From Lachnospiraceae bacterium 10-1 (GTDB taxonomy: Bacteria; Bacillota; Clostridia; Lachnospirales; Lachnospiraceae): a stretch of 64,000 bases of DNA. Both the position numbers and the translations under genes were made by a program. Every line of letters starts with the position of its first letter. Position 1 is the stretch's first letter. The notes under the pieces were generated by a model. That model saw only the letters and a list, made by a program, of their open reading frames with translations, was not told the origin of the DNA and made no database searches. Positions 56,301-63,842 of the stretch are shown here, piece after piece. Location of the stretch: the NCBI GenBank assembly GCA_000403495.2, contig KE159799.1:1041940-1105939 (forward strand), given 5' to 3'.

Positions 56301-56508
56301 GCAGCGTAACCGTATTACTTAAGGCAGTATAAACCTCCACGTCATTGTCATGGTAATGCTCTAACATTTCGTCGATTTCCGCCTGCATCCGCGTACTCTC
56401 GCGGCTGTAATTTTCTATGTTTGCGTCAACTACCTTAAGCGTTCTTTGAAGATACTGCTCTTCCGCCTTTTTTGTTATTTCAAATTTTTCTGCTGTATTA
56501 GCTTCCAT
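53326..56508 (-). CDS. helD: HelD/HelR-type UvrD-like helicase fused to GH31 N-terminal domain
   Basis: Positions below use ATG 56520 numbering (1064 residues). Residues about 1-725 form a HelD-like ATPase: coiled N-terminal arm (20-90), Walker A GVAGSGKTT (225-233), DEAQ (502-505), and motif VI VAATRA (704-709). Such enzymes free RNA polymerase from stalled complexes. After a Lys-rich linker (about 725-840), residues about 843-1064 match the galactose-mutarotase-like N-domain of GH31 glucosidases: RYGVLRISP, VYGL near 979-982, LMFSDKGYGI and IDYYFIAG. The protein ends where a GH31 catalytic barrel would begin. HelD alone is about 750 residues. ATG 56508 is preferred, with GGAGG before it. 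Confidence 0.88.
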   Translation of the reverse strand: MEANTAEKFEITKKAEEQYLQRTLKVVDANIENYSRESTRMQAEIDEMLEHYHDNDVEVYTALSNTVTLHDHMKRALLLNQKAKKKPYFGRIIFQDEALNKKESIYIGKGGIHKDATHFMVVDWRAPVAGAYYESNLGKCSYMAPGDVEMKIDLKLKRTYEIEDGRLLDYFDSEVIANDDLLTKYLAKNKQAVLSEIVATIQKEQNEIIRKSPYHNMIVQGVAGSGKTTVAMHRISFILYNYAQRFKPDDFYIVGSNRILLEYITGILPDLDVYGVRQMTMEQLFVRLLYEDWDDKKYGIISTKQCGDKESIKGSRQWFEALETYCRRLEEEVIPAQDIYLNPRQFVEGIKDGQAGVFDERGGEEPVLEKLVCLLEKEAIESYVRENPAVSIQNKINMLNERLRGKIKDEFLTRGLRYTEAERKAIFKAYRGTYGGRTWKKSVFEMYRDFLAKQRAEGYMVDIPEENFHVYDLAALAYLYKRVKETEVISEAHHVVIDEAQDFGMMAYLVLKFCIRECTYTIMGDVSQNIHFRYGLNDWEELRELFITDGADSFSVLRKSYRNTVEISDFATNILRHGRFSIYPAQPIIRHGSPVLVKQILKESALIKEAAEICRKWKEKGRDTIAVVCRDQEKALKAAGQMAEYIQVTETDPEKAVFGSGIMVLPVEYTKGLEFDAVLILDPTDKEYPEDDGHAKLLYVAATRALHELCVLHLGNVTELLSKAPVSEKEKKGFRIQEKSNENGITQNSTEVSSAGAVRNFKPADKGGAVLKVKKPVARLADTGNKRILSTPEEKKPFLARKRVVTVQAEKSNNSYEFGDMPVNEKLRPAGHGKIDLGILWIMKQKDGLYLQSRYGVLRISPVESGIIRITFAKGGEISGKKHPAISIHRAEQKWMYKETGSEVTLMTDELCLQVDKKGGAICFRTQDKKLLLEEQKREGRQFEKTSSGGLQVRQYLAFQKGEKVYGLSREKEKILDLRGSARYLSGNSREVHLPLMFSDKGYGIVPAAGAPVIFCDIATYGTGILMENAEQIDYYFIAGRQKDEIVDAWLRLCGNFFNA

Positions 56509-56514
56509 TTTTTC

Positions 56515-56542
56515 CTCCATTCCGAAGCGTTTTACGCTGTTT
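56515..56542 (-). repeat. Dispersed repeat copy C (partial), supplying the helicase Shine-Dalgarno
   Basis: On the minus strand CGGAATGGAG plus 6 nt plus ATG 56508, as in copies A and B. The next 15 nt still resemble copy A (AAGCGTTTTACGC against AACGTTTATGCG), then similarity stops. Confidence 0.5.
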
Positions 56543-56614
56543 TGTAATCCAATTATTAGATTAAGGGAAGGGAGAAAAAATTACTAGACTTTAATTTTAC
56601 AATGTGGTAAACTA

Positions 56615-56784
56615 TATAATGAAGTGTGGGCAAAATGCAATATACAGCATGCCCATCTTTTTTTCTTAGGAAGTCAAAAATTCTATTATCTATTTTTTCA
56701 ATTAACCTTCCAATCAAAATATGCTTACCCAGGGAACCGAAGGGGCGATATTCCTAGCCACCTACTCACAGAGAAAGGAGCCAG
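56615..56784 (+). promoter_or_regulatory. Promoter and structured leader of the small toxin gene
   Basis: TATAAT at 56615-56620 has no good -35. The predicted RNA begins near 56627 with GGGCA ... TGCCC (56628-56650), a hairpin followed by a T-run, then an element GAACCGAA-N13-TAGCCACCT (56733-56762), and GAAAGGAG 4 nt before ATG 56785. A long structured leader is usual for type I toxin messengers. Confidence 0.45.
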
Positions 56785-56874
56785 ATGCTTATGTACGTTA
56801 CTTTTAATGACTTATTTACATTTGTTATAATGCTAGTTGTGGTAATAACTCTTGTTTTAGAGCATAAAAAATAA
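56785..56874 (+). CDS. Small hydrophobic peptide, probable type I (holin-like) toxin
   Basis: A 29-residue peptide, MLMYVTFNDL then a hydrophobic stretch VIMLVVVITLVLE and the charged end HKK. Size, single membrane segment and basic tail match short type I toxins such as the holin-like family. GAAAGGAG lies just upstream. The stop codon is inside a terminator hairpin, and an antisense RNA with a consensus promoter converges on the same hairpin. The second ATG at 56791 may also serve. Homology to a named family is by inspection only. Confidence 0.65.
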   Translation: MLMYVTFNDLFTFVIMLVVVITLVLEHKK

Positions 56875-56908
56875 CGCCCTCACCCTCACAAAGTGTAGCG
56901 TTATTTTT
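56868..56908. terminator. Shared bidirectional terminator of toxin mRNA and antisense RNA
   Basis: A 12-bp perfect stem, AAAAAATAACGC paired with GCGTTATTTTTT, loop of about 17 nt. T-runs on both strands make it functional in both directions. Confidence 0.85.
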
Positions 56909-56922
56909 TAATTACATATACC

Positions 56923-56956
56923 GAGGTGGCTAAGTGTGTTCTAGCTTTCGGTTCTC
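56923..56956. repeat. Right arm of inverted repeat flanking the toxin gene
   Basis: AGGTGGCTA-N14-TTCGGTTC (from 56924) is the reverse complement of the pattern at 56733-56762 (left arm), with 8- and 9-nt identical ends and a divergent middle. Confidence 0.6.
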
Positions 56957-56993
56957 TTGTTAAGCATATTATATACCAATATACAAAAACCTG

Positions 56994-57878
56994 TCAAACA
57001 GAAAAACCGCCCTCAACAATACCAAAATAATCCATTGCCTTTCTTATGCTGATATCCCACAAGGCATATTCATGGCCAAACCCTTCTTCCTCTTCAAAAA
57101 AAATATCCGCATGTATCTCCTGTGCATATTTTTTAAACCGTAGGAACCGGGGATAAACGTTTTGATCCTTTGTACCGCAGGAGACATACATTTGTGGAAG
57201 CTTCCCTGCTCCTGCCACCTCTGGCAGTCTGTCCCAAGCATTTTCACAGGAATCCAAAAAATCCTGCACCGTATCATATTTGGCAACCTGATTAATTTCT
57301 TTCAGCCGCATACCTGTTCCATTCGGTCCCGAAAATTTTGTTTTATCCACAGCCGCTTTGCGGAATTCCGCCGAAGTCATTTGTGCAAAAGGACGAAGAT
57401 ATTCAACTTCCCTTGCAGTACTTGACAAAACAGCAACTCCCTGAAATAAATCAGGATGTCCCAGCCCTATCATAAGAGCACCATTTCCTCCCATAGAAAG
57501 ACCGGCAATATAATTATCTTCTTTTTTATTGGATACGGGAAGCCAATTAAAAATAAGCGGCATCAATTCTTCCGTCAGATAATCCCACACCCGGAATCCA
57601 TCTGCAAAGGTCATATAATTAGAATAATCGCTGTTAAGCACACTGGGCAGCACTACAATCAAGTCCCTTTCCTCTGCATATCTTGCAATATTCGTATTGC
57701 GTATCCAGTCCGTATGATCACCGCATGAACCATGCAGAAGCCAGAGAACCTGGTATTTTCTTCCTGAACTATAAAATTCCCTGGGTGATTTGGACAATTC
57801 AATACGGGGCATGATAACATTAACCTGGGTATTGACCATCAAATAATTACTAAAAAAATTTAATGTAAAAAGCGCCAT
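56994..57878 (-). CDS. Alpha/beta-hydrolase esterase (EstA/esterase D family)
   Basis: A 294-residue serine hydrolase. VLWLLHGSCGDHTDW carries the oxyanion region, S128 lies in GLSMGGNGA, and GFGHEYALWD near the C-terminus supplies the catalytic His. No signal peptide, so cytoplasmic. Such enzymes cleave short acyl esters, including acetylated sugars. AAGGAG before ATG 57878. Last gene of the opp operon, 10 nt after the MFS gene. Confidence 0.87.
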   Translation of the reverse strand: MALFTLNFFSNYLMVNTQVNVIMPRIELSKSPREFYSSGRKYQVLWLLHGSCGDHTDWIRNTNIARYAEERDLIVVLPSVLNSDYSNYMTFADGFRVWDYLTEELMPLIFNWLPVSNKKEDNYIAGLSMGGNGALMIGLGHPDLFQGVAVLSSTAREVEYLRPFAQMTSAEFRKAAVDKTKFSGPNGTGMRLKEINQVAKYDTVQDFLDSCENAWDRLPEVAGAGKLPQMYVSCGTKDQNVYPRFLRFKKYAQEIHADIFFEEEEGFGHEYALWDISIRKAMDYFGIVEGGFSV

Positions 57879-57888
57879 TTTAACTCCT

Positions 57889-59127
57889 TTATCTTCCTGA
57901 TTTAAAATTATTTTCAATTCTATATATCTTTTTTCTGCATAAAAAAATCACAAGAATTCCAAGCAAAACCGGAACTGCCATAATAATCCACATAAAAGGC
58001 GTATAGCCTGCTGCCGCAATCACATAACCTGCTGTCGTAGATCCGATCAGCGTAGCCAAATCCTGCCCTATATAATTTGTGCTTGATGCCGATCCCCGCC
58101 TTTCAAGGGACACTGCCCTCATGCAAAGAGACTGCAGCGCAGGCATCACTGCTCCATACCCGAAGGCATTTACAAAAGCTGCCAAAAGCAGCATTGGCAA
58201 ATTTGTGGAAAAGCCGATCATCGCAAGCGAAACTGCTGTTGCAAATACGGAAGGTATCCCTGCCTTAACAAAGCCATAGCGGTCTGTCAGTCTGCCTATA
58301 ACCGGCCTTGTAAACAGCATGGTAATTGCATACACCGTAAAAAACAAACTGGCTCCATGTATTCCTCTCTCCTGCGCATATACAAGAAGAAATGCATTAA
58401 TACTTGTAAATCCTAATGCAATTAACAGCGTAACAGCAGCCGGTAAAACTGCTTCTTTTGCAATCATATTTTGCAGCTTCAGGCTAAAGGGCATACGCAC
58501 TGTGGGCGCAAGTCTGATTGTAGACGCAGCCAGAATTGCACAGACCATAATACATCCAAAAATAAAATATGTAGTCGTATACCCAAACCTGTCTTTTAAA
58601 CACACTCCCACTGTTGGCCCCACAGCCTGGGCAACCACCTGTGCACAGGCAAAAATCCCCATGCCGGAAGAAAACTGTTCCCTGGGAATTACATCTGCCA
58701 CAATGGTCAGACAGCATGAGCCGGCAAAGGCGCTTCCCACCCCCTGCAAAAGCCTGAAACACTTAAGAACATTTATCACCTTCACTCCCATAAAAACCGC
58801 GATCTCAGGTGCAAGGCAAAACCCAAAATAGGCCGAAGCCATACATCCCATTGCCATAGCAACGATTATTTTTCGGTTATATGCATTGATAGCCGGCCCT
58901 GCCACAAACCTGAATATTAATGCAGTTATGGCAAACATGCTCATAAGCATACCGATCTGCTCTGCAGGTGCTCCCATCTCCTTTGCGTATAATGACAACA
59001 GGGAATTTGACATATACTGCCCGAAATTCAAAGCCATATTGATAAAAAATATACTGATAAACCATACATTCCAAATCTTTTCAGGAGGCACCCATGCTTT
59101 TACTTTTCTGTCCATCTTTATGTCCAT
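57889..59127 (-). CDS. MFS transporter
   Basis: A 412-residue carrier with 12 hydrophobic segments in two halves. The loop 2-3 motif is weak (GPAINAYNRK), whereas RPVIGRLTDRYGF in the second half is the clearer MFS motif. Most like drug/metabolite exporters. It overlaps the metallo-hydrolase stop region by 10 nt; export of a product handled by the neighbouring enzymes is possible. Confidence 0.88.
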   Translation of the reverse strand: MDIKMDRKVKAWVPPEKIWNVWFISIFFINMALNFGQYMSNSLLSLYAKEMGAPAEQIGMLMSMFAITALIFRFVAGPAINAYNRKIIVAMAMGCMASAYFGFCLAPEIAVFMGVKVINVLKCFRLLQGVGSAFAGSCCLTIVADVIPREQFSSGMGIFACAQVVAQAVGPTVGVCLKDRFGYTTTYFIFGCIMVCAILAASTIRLAPTVRMPFSLKLQNMIAKEAVLPAAVTLLIALGFTSINAFLLVYAQERGIHGASLFFTVYAITMLFTRPVIGRLTDRYGFVKAGIPSVFATAVSLAMIGFSTNLPMLLLAAFVNAFGYGAVMPALQSLCMRAVSLERRGSASSTNYIGQDLATLIGSTTAGYVIAAAGYTPFMWIIMAVPVLLGILVIFLCRKKIYRIENNFKSGR

Positions 59128-59996
59128 GCCTTTTCTCCACCATAAATATTTTCCACATGAAACTGAATTTCAATATCCTCAAAAAAAGCAATATCCACCT
59201 CAGTATCAATCATCTGAATCCATTTTTTCCCCGCTGCATAATTACCTTCCACTATTTTTTTAAGTCCTTCCATTACCGTTTCAAAAACATAACCTTCCAA
59301 AGGCTCTCCCACTTTACGGAAATCTGCATGGGCGCTGTAAATATTCTTTACATCTATTCCCACATTCCAAATATGTTTCATAGCCTCATAGCTTTCTTCA
59401 ATACTCGCATGTTTCATTCCCGGAATCGGCCTTACCCCGATTCCTAAAAATTTATTACAGCAGTCGCCGCTGAAAACATAGCTTGTCCTGTCATCCACAG
59501 CAACCATAGAACCTGGCGTGTGCCCCGGGCATAAATAACAGGTAACTGTACGTCCGCCTAAATCAAATTCCACTTCATCCTCCAGAAGAATGACTTCCGG
59601 CTCCTGTTCCTTTGAAAACATGGAAATATCTTCTTCTTTCCAGGGATATTCTTTTCCCTTCTGTTTTTGTAATGTAACATCTATATACTGCCTCCGGCTT
59701 TCTCTGCTGGTAAGAGGACGAATCATTTTACCCATACCATAGTCAATTCTGCTAATATGTACTTTGGGAAACAAAGGCGCATTGCCTACATGATCCCTGT
59801 GATTATGAGTTAGAAAAACCTCCACCGGCTTTCCTGCAAGCTTTTCTGCAAATGTCTTTATATTTCCTATCCCGATTCCTGTGTCAACAAGCAGCGCTTT
59901 TTCATCTCCCACAATTAAAAACATGGATACATTATCAAATTCATTGATTTCATAAATTCCTTCTCCAATTTCCATATAAGGATATTCTTCTATCAT
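59118..59996 (-). CDS. Metallo-beta-lactamase-fold hydrolase
   Basis: A 292-residue zinc hydrolase. H64-x-H66-x-D68-H69 (THNHRDHV) and the later CPGHTPGS and SGDCC blocks supply the usual ligands. Family members include glyoxalase II, lactonases and phosphodiesterases; the substrate is open. The ribosome binding site is weak (GATGGG). It lies between oppF and the MFS gene in one operon. Confidence 0.85.
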   Translation of the reverse strand: MIEEYPYMEIGEGIYEINEFDNVSMFLIVGDEKALLVDTGIGIGNIKTFAEKLAGKPVEVFLTHNHRDHVGNAPLFPKVHISRIDYGMGKMIRPLTSRESRRQYIDVTLQKQKGKEYPWKEEDISMFSKEQEPEVILLEDEVEFDLGGRTVTCYLCPGHTPGSMVAVDDRTSYVFSGDCCNKFLGIGVRPIPGMKHASIEESYEAMKHIWNVGIDVKNIYSAHADFRKVGEPLEGYVFETVMEGLKKIVEGNYAAGKKWIQMIDTEVDIAFFEDIEIQFHVENIYGGEKAWT

Positions 59997-60054
59997 TTTT
60001 AACCCATCTGCGCGTTGCGGCGCGCGTACAAATCAATAAGCTGAATACGCATTT

Positions 60055-61005
60055 TTATTCAACCTTTTTACACCTGCAGCAGCTTACAAAATGATCCGGC
60101 TTAATCTCAACAAGTTCCTGTGGCTGATAACACTCTTCCTTTACATAGGGACATCTGGCAGCAAAGCGGCATCCGGGCTTTGGATTAACAGGTGAAGTGA
60201 TCTCCCCCTTTAACATGATCCGTTCCCGCCGGTTGTGAATATCTGTAGATGGAATTGCAGAAAGCAGTGCCTTTGTATAAGGATGCAGGGGATTGTCAAA
60301 TAATTCTCTGGCAGGACTGGTCTCCACCAGCTGTCCTAAATACATTACGCAGATATCATCAGAAATATGACGAACAACTGACAGATCATGGGTAACAAAC
60401 ATATAGGTCATATTTCTTTGCTGCTGCAGATCCTGTAACAGATTTAAAACCTGTGCCTGAATGGATACATCCAGTGCGGATACCGGCTCATCACATACCA
60501 CAAATGCCGGATTTAATGCGATTGCCCTTGCAATTCCAACTCTCTGGCGCCTTCCTCCGTCTAACTCATGGGGATATGCCTTCCTCATACGCCGGTCGAT
60601 TCCCACCAGCTCCATCAGCTTATCCATTTCTTCTCCTGCCTGCTTCTTACTAAAACGCTTTGAAAGTACTAAAGGCTCTCTTATTGTTTCTTCTACTGTC
60701 ATACGAGGATTTAACGAAGAATAAGGATCCTGAAAAATAATCTGCATATCGCCCTTTAACTGGTTTTGCTTTGCAGCATTTACATGAGTCACATCCTCAC
60801 CTTTGAAGAAAATCTGTCCCCCTGTACTTTCCTGTAAATGTATAATCGTTCTTCCAAGAGTAGACTTTCCGCATCCGGACTCACCGACCACCCCCATCGT
60901 CCTGCCAGCGCCGATTTTCATTGTCACACCATCTACTGCATGGAGCATTCCTTTTGGTGTACTAAAATACTTCTGTAAATTTTTGACTTCTATCACAGCA
61001 GACAT
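60055..61005 (-). CDS. oppF: Oligopeptide/dipeptide ABC transporter ATPase, OppF type
   Basis: A 316-residue ATPase with Walker A GESGCGKST (41-49), Walker B VVCDEPVSALD and the C-terminal oligo_HPY motif (CRFAARCPYVKEEC) that can bind an Fe-S cluster. The ABC signature reads LDGGRRQR instead of LSGGQ. Its start overlaps oppD by 1 nt (TAATG). Confidence 0.92.
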   Translation of the reverse strand: MSAVIEVKNLQKYFSTPKGMLHAVDGVTMKIGAGRTMGVVGESGCGKSTLGRTIIHLQESTGGQIFFKGEDVTHVNAAKQNQLKGDMQIIFQDPYSSLNPRMTVEETIREPLVLSKRFSKKQAGEEMDKLMELVGIDRRMRKAYPHELDGGRRQRVGIARAIALNPAFVVCDEPVSALDVSIQAQVLNLLQDLQQQRNMTYMFVTHDLSVVRHISDDICVMYLGQLVETSPARELFDNPLHPYTKALLSAIPSTDIHNRRERIMLKGEITSPVNPKPGCRFAARCPYVKEECYQPQELVEIKPDHFVSCCRCKKVE

Positions 61006-61985
61006 TATTCTTCCTCCTGTTTTGGCCTATTAAAGCATCTGCAAAAATGTCCTGGCAAAACTTCCACCATAGGAACCATTTCCTGACATTTTAAAATACA
61101 ATGCTTACACCTGGGTGCAAAATAACACCCCTTTGGTAAATCTGTAGGATCAGGCGGCATTCCTTCTATAGATTTCAGCCTGTCCATGTCCTTTTCAAAT
61201 CCCGGTATCGCGCCAAACAGTCCAATGGTGTAAGGGTGAAGAGGATGGTCAAAAATACTTTCTTTCGATCCATATTCCACGATCTGTCCGGCATAAATAA
61301 CTGCCACATCATCACAAACTTCCGCCACAATCCCCAAATCGTGTGTAATCATGATCATGGATGTATTGAGTTTTTCCTTAAGCTCTCTAATCATTTCAAG
61401 CACTTGTGCCTGAATAGTTACATCAAGCGCTGTGGTAGGCTCATCAGCAAGCAGCAATTCCGGATTGCAGGCCAATGCCATAGCAATCACAACACGCTGC
61501 TTCATTCCGCCGGAAAACTGATGAGGGTAGTCTTTATAACGCTCCGCCGGAATTCCTACCATTTCCAGCATTTCACAGGCCCGCATTTGGGCTTCCTTTT
61601 TATTTCCTTTACTGTGCAGGCGGACTGCTTCCGCAATCTGTTCTCCCACCTTGTGTACAGGGTTCAGCGCTGTCATGGGATCCTGAAAGATCATTGAAAT
61701 TCTGCTTCCTCTTACCTTAAGCATTTCCTTTTCCGAAGCTGCAAGAAGATTCTTCCCTTCAAGAACAATTTTTCCCTTGGGCACTTTCGCCTGAATTTCC
61801 GGAAGAATTCCCATAACCGCCTTTGCAATCGTAGTCTTTCCTGCTCCGGTTTCTCCCACCAGTCCTAATGTTTTACCTTTTTCCAACTGAAAAGACACTC
61901 CGTTTACCGCATGAACACATTCTCCCTCTGACTGGTATTCCACCCATAAATCTTCCACATTTAAAAATACATCTTTTTCCTTCAT
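61005..61985 (-). CDS. oppD: Oligopeptide/dipeptide ABC transporter ATPase, OppD type
   Basis: A 326-residue ATPase: Walker A GETGAGKTT (44-52), signature FSGGMKQR, Walker B LLADEPTTALD, and CYFAPRCKHCILKC at the C-terminus. GGAGG before the ATG. Pairs with OppF. Confidence 0.93.
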   Translation of the reverse strand: MKEKDVFLNVEDLWVEYQSEGECVHAVNGVSFQLEKGKTLGLVGETGAGKTTIAKAVMGILPEIQAKVPKGKIVLEGKNLLAASEKEMLKVRGSRISMIFQDPMTALNPVHKVGEQIAEAVRLHSKGNKKEAQMRACEMLEMVGIPAERYKDYPHQFSGGMKQRVVIAMALACNPELLLADEPTTALDVTIQAQVLEMIRELKEKLNTSMIMITHDLGIVAEVCDDVAVIYAGQIVEYGSKESIFDHPLHPYTIGLFGAIPGFEKDMDRLKSIEGMPPDPTDLPKGCYFAPRCKHCILKCQEMVPMVEVLPGHFCRCFNRPKQEEE

Positions 61986-61999
61986 TTTCCTGCGCCTCC

Positions 62000-62863
62000 T
62001 TATTTCTTCAACTTCGGATCCAGCGCATCCCGAAGTCCATCACCAAGCATATTTAAGCTCAACACGGTCACTGCAAGAACAATTCCGGGAAAAATAACCA
62101 TATGGGGATAATCCCTTAAGTAACTTCTTGCTCCCGAAAGCATGGCGCCCCACTCTGGATTAGGCGGCTGAACGCCCAGTCCCACATAGCTTAATCCGGC
62201 GGCCATCAATATAGAGCTTGCAACTCCCATAGTTGCGGTAACGATCAGCGAAGAAAGAGAATTAGGCAGCACATGTTTAACAATAATCCTAAGCTTACTA
62301 CAATTCTGCAAAGTAGCAGAAGCCTCTAAGTATTCCATATTTCTGATAGACATGATCTGTGCCCGGAGCAGTCTCACATACTGGGGCATAGTGGATACGG
62401 AAATTGCCAGAATACAGTTACCAAACCCACTTCCTAAAACAGCAGAGATAACCACTGCCATCAGCATTCCGGGGATGGAAGAAAAAATATCCAGAAACCG
62501 CATAATAACACTGTCAACTATTCCTCCAAAAAAACCTGCTGCTGAACCCAGCATCAATCCAAAGATTACGGAAAGTCCCACAGATCCCAGTCCAAGTATC
62601 AAAGAATATCTGGCTCCATAAATCAGCCTGCTTAAAATATCCCTTCCCAATTCATCACACCCAAACAAATGCTGAAAGGATGGTTTTGCAAATCTGTTGG
62701 CCATATCCATCTTTGTGTAGGAATAAGGCATGATCCAGGCTGCTAAAAGTGCAATCAGAATCAAAATACTTAAGATCACAAGACCTGTCAGTGAGGCTTT
62801 ATTCCTGGACATTCTTTTTAAAACTGCCAATGCCTGGCTTTCTGATTTGTATCTTTTATCCAT
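62000..62863 (-). CDS. oppC: Oligopeptide/dipeptide ABC transporter permease, OppC type
   Basis: A 287-residue permease with an N-terminal membrane segment at about 25-45 and five further segments. FGCDELGRDILSRLIYGAR is the OppC signature, and the EAA loop EASATLQNCS is at about 178-187. AGGAAAGG precedes the ATG. Confidence 0.93.
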   Translation of the reverse strand: MDKRYKSESQALAVLKRMSRNKASLTGLVILSILILIALLAAWIMPYSYTKMDMANRFAKPSFQHLFGCDELGRDILSRLIYGARYSLILGLGSVGLSVIFGLMLGSAAGFFGGIVDSVIMRFLDIFSSIPGMLMAVVISAVLGSGFGNCILAISVSTMPQYVRLLRAQIMSIRNMEYLEASATLQNCSKLRIIVKHVLPNSLSSLIVTATMGVASSILMAAGLSYVGLGVQPPNPEWGAMLSGARSYLRDYPHMVIFPGIVLAVTVLSLNMLGDGLRDALDPKLKK

Positions 62864-62888
62864 TTTTATTCAACCTTTCCTCCTGCTG

Positions 62889-63818
62889 TTACTTGTACTG
62901 GGCTTTAATACGGGGATCTACGTAGGCATAAATAATATCTACAAGCAGTACAATAAGGCTAAACGCCACTGCCAGGAAAACCACGCTGCCGCGCACCACC
63001 GGATAGTCTCTGTTATTTACCGCGGAAATCATATAATTTCCAATTCCGGGAATGCTGAAAACAGATTCAATTACAATGGTCCCCCCTAAAGTTTTGCCGA
63101 AGGAAGTCCCTACCTGCGTAATCACAGGTATCAGCGCATTAGGCAGTGCGTGCTTATAAACCGCAGTAAATCTGGAAACCCCTTTGGCCCTTGCTGTTGT
63201 CACATAATCGGAGCGAATTACCTCAAGCATACTGGAACGTACCAGCCTTGCCTGTGTAGCAATCCCTCCTAAAGATGTGGCAATAACAGGGATAATATAA
63301 TGCTGCCAGGTTCCTACCCCGGAAGGGGGCAGGATACCCAGATGGACAGAAAAAAGCAACACCAGAAGCAGGCCGATCCAGAATTGAGGCATTGATACGC
63401 CGATCAGTGCAATCAACATGGAAATCCGGTCGCTTAATTTATTTTGGTTGACTGCTGCCGTAATTCCCAAGGGAATACCTGCCACACAGGAAAGTATCAT
63501 ACTTCCAAGCGCTAATATAAATGTATATGGCAGCCTGGCAGCAATTTCCGTGGTCACCGCTTTGTTTGTAAAATAGGAAGTTCCCAAATTAAACTCTATA
63601 AAAGTGTCCTTTAAAAACCGGAACAGTTGTACAATGTATGCATCATTAAGCCCCATTGTTTCCCTTAATGCCTGTCTATCCTCAAAGGTTGCACTTGAAC
63701 CTAGAATCATAACTGCAGGATCACCGGGGGTAAAATACAGAATTGTAAAAATAACAACTGCCACCCCCACAGCAACCGGTATCATCCACAAAAGTCTTTT
63801 TATCACATATTTTGTCAT
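62889..63818 (-). CDS. oppB: Oligopeptide/dipeptide ABC transporter permease, OppB type
   Basis: A 309-residue permease. Opening MTKYVIKRLLWMIPVAVGV, FTPGDPAVMILG, DYVTTARAKGVS (EAA loop) and the VESVFSIPGIGNY block are typical of OppB/DppB. First permease after the binding-protein gene. Substrate may be peptides, though nickel and other ligands are known in this family. Confidence 0.93.
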   Translation of the reverse strand: MTKYVIKRLLWMIPVAVGVAVVIFTILYFTPGDPAVMILGSSATFEDRQALRETMGLNDAYIVQLFRFLKDTFIEFNLGTSYFTNKAVTTEIAARLPYTFILALGSMILSCVAGIPLGITAAVNQNKLSDRISMLIALIGVSMPQFWIGLLLVLLFSVHLGILPPSGVGTWQHYIIPVIATSLGGIATQARLVRSSMLEVIRSDYVTTARAKGVSRFTAVYKHALPNALIPVITQVGTSFGKTLGGTIVIESVFSIPGIGNYMISAVNNRDYPVVRGSVVFLAVAFSLIVLLVDIIYAYVDPRIKAQYK

Positions 63819-63842
63819 TCAAATACCTCTTTGCTTTTCAGC

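Larger units (their letters stand above)
56868..56961 (-). ncRNA. Predicted antisense RNA (antitoxin) to the small toxin
   Basis: On the minus strand TTGACA (56997-56992), an 18-nt spacer and TATAAT (56973-56968) form a consensus promoter; transcription would start near 56961 and end at the shared terminator, giving about 95 nt. The RNA is complementary to the 3-prime end of the toxin message over the terminator. Its first part carries GAACCGAA-N14-TAGCCACCT, the same pattern as the toxin leader, so the two form an inverted repeat around the toxin. Confidence 0.6.

Noticed and set aside
56624-56830. 68-codon plus-strand frame overlapping the small toxin
   Set aside because: No ribosome binding site; the 29-residue frame has a strong one and the hydrophobic pattern of a toxin.
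58319-58831. 170-codon plus-strand open frame
   Set aside because: Antisense to the MFS gene; no start signal and no motif.
59997-60054. Fourth copy of the dispersed repeat before the metallo-hydrolase gene
   Set aside because: Only about 9-10 nt (CGCGCAGATG) match copy B, and the CGGAATGGAG end is missing; too little to claim.
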